A DNA stretch of 38,694 bases from Lactiplantibacillus fabifermentans DSM 21115 (GTDB taxonomy: Bacteria; Bacillota; Bacilli; Lactobacillales; Lactobacillaceae), in the NCBI RefSeq assembly GCF_000498955.2, contig NZ_AYGX02000072.1, positions 1-38,694 of the forward strand, given 5' to 3'. Under the pieces are notes generated by a model. The model saw only the letters and a list, made by a program, of their open reading frames with translations, was not told where the DNA came from and did not search any database. This document shows, piece after piece, positions 35,488-38,694 of this stretch. The position numbers were made by a program, and so were the translations under genes. Position 1 is the stretch's first letter; each line of letters starts with the position of its first letter.

Positions 35488-35663
35488 TAATATGGCTTCT
35501 TTCTCAGACTTGGTTATTATTATCGCGAGTTAACCGTATTTCACAATAATAAATAAAAAATATCTACCACAAATGGGCACGACCACCAAAACGAATTAAA
35601 TTGGCACCATTAATATCGAAAAACAATTTAGCTGCCAGCTTCAAGAAAAAACCTTAATATGGC

Positions 35664-36530
35664 TTAACGCCGTAATTGCTGTTGATTTTGTTTCCGAATA
35701 CTATTTGGCACGTTTTCAGCCATCAAGTATTGCCGAATCAACGCAACAATTTGCTTGTTTTGCGGTAAATCGGAATGGGCAGTATTGGCCCCCGTTACCG
35801 TGATTTCCGTAAAATGTTTGACCTGATCTTGGAAAATATACTTACCATAATTGACACTGTTATAAGGCACCGTGCCATCACTCGTATAATTTTCCGTCCC
35901 AGCGATGGAATAAACCGTTAAGGACTCCGGTAAACCAGTTCGATATTCATAGAGTTCTTTGAACATGCTCGTTTTAGCCGTCGTACTAGTTGATTCCATA
36001 TTATACGGCGACGCAATCGACATGAAACGTTCGACCCGAACTTTCGGCGTTTCTTTTAAGTAACGCTCCAAAAACAGTGTCCAAATGAGTCCGCCGTTCG
36101 AATGACCTAACGCTTGAAAATGATTGAACTTATACGTTTTGACTAACGATTTAAACGCGACATTCAACCATTTCGCTTGCTTATCAATATTAGCTTTCCC
36201 ATCCTTATTATCAGCAAAACCAATTACAATAAATGGTTGATTATCATTACGATTAATCGTACCGCTATATTTAATACTCCCATTCGTCTGCACAGTTAGT
36301 TTTAAGACACTGTGCTTTGCCGGCGTTTCTTTACCAAGCTCGGTAATCAAACTGTCAAAGCGATTTTGCGTCGCGCTTGACCCGGGAATCATGATAATTG
36401 GCGCCATCCGGGTCCGTCCCGCCGTTTTTAACGTCGTGATATTAGCGCGTGACCAATTATAAGCTGGCCAACAAATCCCAATGACGACGAACAAACCAAT
36501 TAACCAGCGCCACCAATTACGCTTTAGCAT
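35664..36530 (-). CDS. Membrane-anchored or secreted alpha/beta hydrolase, DUF915 type
   Basis: About 288 residues from the ATG at 36530, 8 nt behind AGGGGG. There is an N-terminal hydrophobic anchor (WLIGLFVVIGICWPAY), then an alpha/beta hydrolase domain. The oxyanion region is IMIPGSSATQNRF. The nucleophile elbow is GHSNGG (about S144), with Asp in TSDGTVPYNS (about D218) and His in ANTAHSDLPQN (about H252), so the triad is complete. The DUF915 cell-surface hydrolase family is common in lactobacilli, with poorly known substrates. It overlaps the end of the PTS gene by 14 bp and so is co-expressed with it. Confidence 0.87.
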   Translation of the reverse strand: MLKRNWWRWLIGLFVVIGICWPAYNWSRANITTLKTAGRTRMAPIIMIPGSSATQNRFDSLITELGKETPAKHSVLKLTVQTNGSIKYSGTINRNDNQPFIVIGFADNKDGKANIDKQAKWLNVAFKSLVKTYKFNHFQALGHSNGGLIWTLFLERYLKETPKVRVERFMSIASPYNMESTSTTAKTSMFKELYEYRTGLPESLTVYSIAGTENYTSDGTVPYNSVNYGKYIFQDQVKHFTEITVTGANTAHSDLPQNKQIVALIRQYLMAENVPNSIRKQNQQQLRR

Positions 36531-37836
36531 CTGGCGCACCCCCTGTCACTTGCCGATTATCTAATAAAATAAACGGTAAATAAATTGCGACGGCGACCGC
36601 CAAATTAATCACACTGACGAGCAGTGCCCGCCAATCGCCACCGGTACCCAACCAGCCCATCAAGACGCCGGGGGTGGTCCGGGTAATCGGATAAACGACC
36701 GCCGGCATCCACTGCAGCTTAATCGCAACCCACGCCATCAACATGCTGACCATGGGTGTCACGAGAAATGGAATAATAAGTAACGGACTGAACATGATGG
36801 GTAAACCGACCAATAATGGCTGGTTAAAATTAAATAAACTCGGCACCCAGCTGCCTTTGACGACGGCGCGATAATCACGATTACGTGACCGCCACAAGAC
36901 TGCAATGACCAAGGCAAGCGTCATCCCGGTGCCCCCCATATTGCCGTAACTATCAAACAACGTGTGTAAGGTGATTGGATTGGGCGCGCCCCAAGCCGAA
37001 CCATGTTGCAAGGCGTATTCCAAATTTTGCACCGTGGTGACGGCACTGCTACTCGTAAAACTAATCGGTCCAATAATACCGACGACCCAGAAGAAGTTGC
37101 TCAATAACGTCGTCCCTAAAATCGCTAATAAGCCGGTACTAGAACTGACAAATGGCAATTGGAAGACCGCATAAAACAAACCATTCAAGCCTTCCTTGCT
37201 GACATAGCTGATACCGTAGCCAATCAGACTAAACAGTAATAAACTCACCACAATCGGCAACCAGTTATGTTTGGCGCGTTGTAATAAGTGGTCGCGTGTT
37301 TCAATCAACTGATGGTCATGCGGTTTGAACGCTAACTTGCTAAAAATAAAGCCAGTTAACAGGCCCACTAATAACGCCAAGAAAATTCCTTGGGAGCCTA
37401 AATTGCCCACTAAAAATTCCGAGCTATCCCCTTGCGCTTGTTGCGATAACGCGCTGTAATTGAAGTTCAACATGACAAAACTCAAGGCCGCCGTTAAACC
37501 AGCTAATAAGTTGTCGCGGTGTTTGGTCCGCACGACAAAGTTAGCGGCAGCAAAAGCGGCGACCACCGCCACGACGCCGTTGATACTAATGCTGAGCATA
37601 CTCGTGTAAGTGGCCAGTTGTTTGAAACCTGGTAACCAGTGACTAACATAATAAATATGATTAATGAAACCATTTTTTTGAAAAATTGCTTGATTGAAAA
37701 TATTAATATAAGCGCCAATTAACACAAATGGGAATAATAACGTCAATGTTTCTCGCAAGGCGCGCCAATACGCTAACCGTTGCATGCCCGCTTCCCATTT
37801 TAATAAACCATTTGCGATTTTTTTGATCTCGTTCAT
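36517..37836 (-). CDS. PTS EIIC, lactose/cellobiose family
   Basis: About 439 residues from the ATG of MNEIKKIANG (37836). The open frame continues upstream, but its first 30 residues are unlike the family and lie across the likely promoter. It has about 10 membrane helices, with the usual FVLIGAYINIF start and the GTGMTLALVIAV and PLLVGLPIMFSPLLIIPF segments typical of EIIC of the cellobiose/chitobiose type. It imports and, with IIA and IIB partners, phosphorylates a beta-glucoside-like sugar. No IIA or IIB is next to it, so it must use components encoded elsewhere. Confidence 0.85.
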   Translation of the reverse strand: MNEIKKIANGLLKWEAGMQRLAYWRALRETLTLLFPFVLIGAYINIFNQAIFQKNGFINHIYYVSHWLPGFKQLATYTSMLSISINGVVAVVAAFAAANFVVRTKHRDNLLAGLTAALSFVMLNFNYSALSQQAQGDSSEFLVGNLGSQGIFLALLVGLLTGFIFSKLAFKPHDHQLIETRDHLLQRAKHNWLPIVVSLLLFSLIGYGISYVSKEGLNGLFYAVFQLPFVSSSTGLLAILGTTLLSNFFWVVGIIGPISFTSSSAVTTVQNLEYALQHGSAWGAPNPITLHTLFDSYGNMGGTGMTLALVIAVLWRSRNRDYRAVVKGSWVPSLFNFNQPLLVGLPIMFSPLLIIPFLVTPMVSMLMAWVAIKLQWMPAVVYPITRTTPGVLMGWLGTGGDWRALLVSVINLAVAVAIYLPFILLDNRQVTGGAPDAKA

Positions 37837-37862
37837 CCCCTCATTCGCCAAACTCTGTTCTA

Positions 37863-37891
37863 AATATACGCTATCTCTAGTTGGTTGCCTA
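37863..37891 (-). promoter_or_regulatory. Candidate promoter of the PTS-hydrolase operon
   Basis: On the minus strand TAGGCA (37886-37891), 17-bp spacer, TATATT (37863-37868). The predicted start, about 20 nt before 37836, supports the shorter gene start. Confidence 0.45.
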
Positions 37892-37919
37892 CCGAAACTA
37901 CCTAAAAAATGCATATCAC

Positions 37920-37948
37920 TTCGCAAACGTTGGCAATTCCGGTATGAT
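37920..37948 (+). promoter_or_regulatory. Promoter of the universal stress protein gene with cre-like overlap
   Basis: TTCGCA (37920-37925), 17-bp spacer, TATGAT (37943-37948). TCGCAAACGTTGGCA (37921-37935) matches the broader cre consensus WTGNAANCGNWNNCW at all but one position and overlaps the -35. It lies between the divergent PTS and stress-protein promoters and could affect both. Confidence 0.45.
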
Positions 37949-37972
37949 TAGAGGAAATAAACGGAGGTGACG

Positions 37973-38416
37973 ATGATGCCAAGTAACTACCAGCACGTTT
38001 TAATTCCCGTTGATAATTCCGAACCGGCCGAAGTGGCCTTCAACGAGGCGGTCAACATCGCCGCGCGCCACCAAGCTAAGTTAACGATTCTCTACGTCGT
38101 CGATGACCGGGCCTATCACACGCCCGCCATGGACCCACTCTTGACCGAACTACTCGACGCCGAAGCGACCCACGCGGCAGCGGCAATGCGGGACCGGCGC
38201 ACCTTCGTCGAAACGACGACGGTACCGGCGCTGCAAACCGAAGTCGCGTATGGCGATCCGAAGCGCACGATTATTGATTATGCCAGTCAGCATCCTGAAA
38301 TTGACCTAATCGTCCTGGGTGCTACCGGTAAAGACTCACCGCATCGCGTGGCGGTTGGCTCTACCACGAGTTATGTGGTTGATCAGGCCCCTTGTAATGT
38401 GATTGTGATTCGCTAA
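37973..38416 (+). CDS. Universal stress protein, UspA family
   Basis: About 147 residues from the first of two ATGs behind GGAGGTGACG. It has the N-terminal HVLIPVDNSEPAEVAFNEA with the family's conserved Asp, a variable middle, and the nucleotide-binding C-terminal motif GATGKDSPHRVAVGSTT, which fits G-x2-G-x9-G-(S/T). These small alpha/beta proteins bind ATP and are induced under stress or growth arrest. It is monocistronic and divergent from the PTS gene. The coding sequence is visibly GC-richer than the polysaccharide genes. Confidence 0.95.
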   Translation: MMPSNYQHVLIPVDNSEPAEVAFNEAVNIAARHQAKLTILYVVDDRAYHTPAMDPLLTELLDAEATHAAAAMRDRRTFVETTTVPALQTEVAYGDPKRTIIDYASQHPEIDLIVLGATGKDSPHRVAVGSTTSYVVDQAPCNVIVIR

Positions 38417-38513
38417 AATTTTGTAAAGGGTCTGAGAAAACTATCGGCATTTACACCACTTTCACGGCCACTTCCATTACTGCTGACCTCCAGCTAAACT
38501 GAATGATTTCAAT

Positions 38514-38570
38514 TCTAAAGCACAACAAGTCCCGGCCATCATTTGTGACCGGGACTTGTTGTGCTTTAGA
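38514..38570. terminator. 22-bp perfect palindrome between convergent genes
   Basis: Arms 38514-38535 and 38549-38570 pair perfectly around a 13-nt loop. It lies between the stress protein gene and the partial gene entering from the right, and so could terminate both. The flanking T runs are short, so its strength as a terminator is uncertain. Confidence 0.65.
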
Positions 38571-38615
38571 CGAGCAGTGCAATTTCGTAAAAATATCACG
38601 GAAGCCGGCTGGCCG

Positions 38616-38693
38616 TCAACGTTCGAAGACTTTTGTCTTAGTGGTAGATTGCAAATTTAATCCGAATTTTTGGACAAATTGTTCAGCATAACC
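38616..38693 (-). CDS. 3' end of a gene entering from beyond the right edge
   Basis: The last 25 codons of a minus-strand frame (GYAEQFVQKFGLNLQSTTKTKVFER, given here in two parts: GYAEQFVQKF and GLNLQSTTKTKVFER), ending at a TGA at 38616-38618. The first 16 to 17 codons lie in the edge repeat and recur in the left copy with a different tail. I cannot name the family. A transposase or other repeated gene is possible. Confidence 0.4.
   Translation of the reverse strand, partial: GYAEQFVQKFGLNLQSTTKTKVFER
38642..38692 (-). repeat. Right copy of the 51-bp inverted repeat
   Basis: The reverse complement is identical to 1-51 at every base. Identity ends at 38641. The two copies enclose about 38.6 kb in opposite orientation. 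Confidence 0.9.
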
Positions 38694-38694
38694 T

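Noticed and set aside
37837-37926. 30-residue N-terminal extension of the PTS EIIC
   Set aside because: It crosses a promoter-like -10/-35 pair and is unlike the family's N-terminus.

Overview
The window reads as chromosome of a low-GC Lactobacillaceae species, most likely the Lactiplantibacillus plantarum group. The reasons are frequent TTG starts behind strong GGAGG sites, the protein families themselves, and the neighbourhood gdhA / wecB / glf / cps / rmlACBD / wzd, which resembles from memory the L. plantarum cps1-rfb-cps2 region (not checked). No rRNA, tRNA, CRISPR array or complete insertion sequence was seen.

Positions 1-19802 hold a Wzx/Wzy-type surface polysaccharide locus, all on the minus strand. 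In transcription order it has a large GT-C-like membrane protein, a membrane-anchored GH43-like propeller, a Wzz-like protein, a Wzy polymerase, four GT2 glycosyltransferases, rmlA, a galactofuranosyltransferase-like GT2, a second GH43-like propeller, rmlC, a frameshifted polyprenyl-phosphate glycosyltransferase, the Wzx flippase, rmlB, rmlD, another GT-C-like protein and, after a terminator and an AT-rich gap, a second Wzz/Wzd-like protein. RmlABCD makes dTDP-L-rhamnose. Glf (20315-21433) makes UDP-galactofuranose. The polymer is therefore inferred to contain rhamnose and galactofuranose, assembled on undecaprenyl phosphate, flipped by Wzx and polymerised by Wzy. No priming transferase, kinase or LCP ligase is in the window.

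Positions 19867-27594 hold membrane and envelope genes: gtrA, glf, an aquaglyceroporin, a third GT-C-like protein, a YihY family protein, a GtrB/CsbB-type glycosyltransferase and wecB. Positions 27706-38416 are more housekeeping in character: two tandem beta-lactamase-like serine hydrolases, gdhA, a 187-residue protein of unknown function behind a cre-like promoter, a zinc-ribbon/DUF805 protein, a SecB-like protein, a small cationic secreted peptide, a DUF915-type hydrolase, a PTS EIIC and a universal stress protein.

The most notable observations are: (1) an untranslated minus-strand unit at about 34244-34533 with a promoter, a perfect cre site and a strong terminator, which looks like a CcpA-repressed small RNA; (2) a perfect 51-bp inverted repeat at the two edges of the window, directly behind the wzd-like gene; (3) a pair of anchored GH43-like propellers, one of which lacks the expected catalytic glutamate; (4) a 4-bp tandem duplication that breaks a polyprenyl-phosphate glycosyltransferase.
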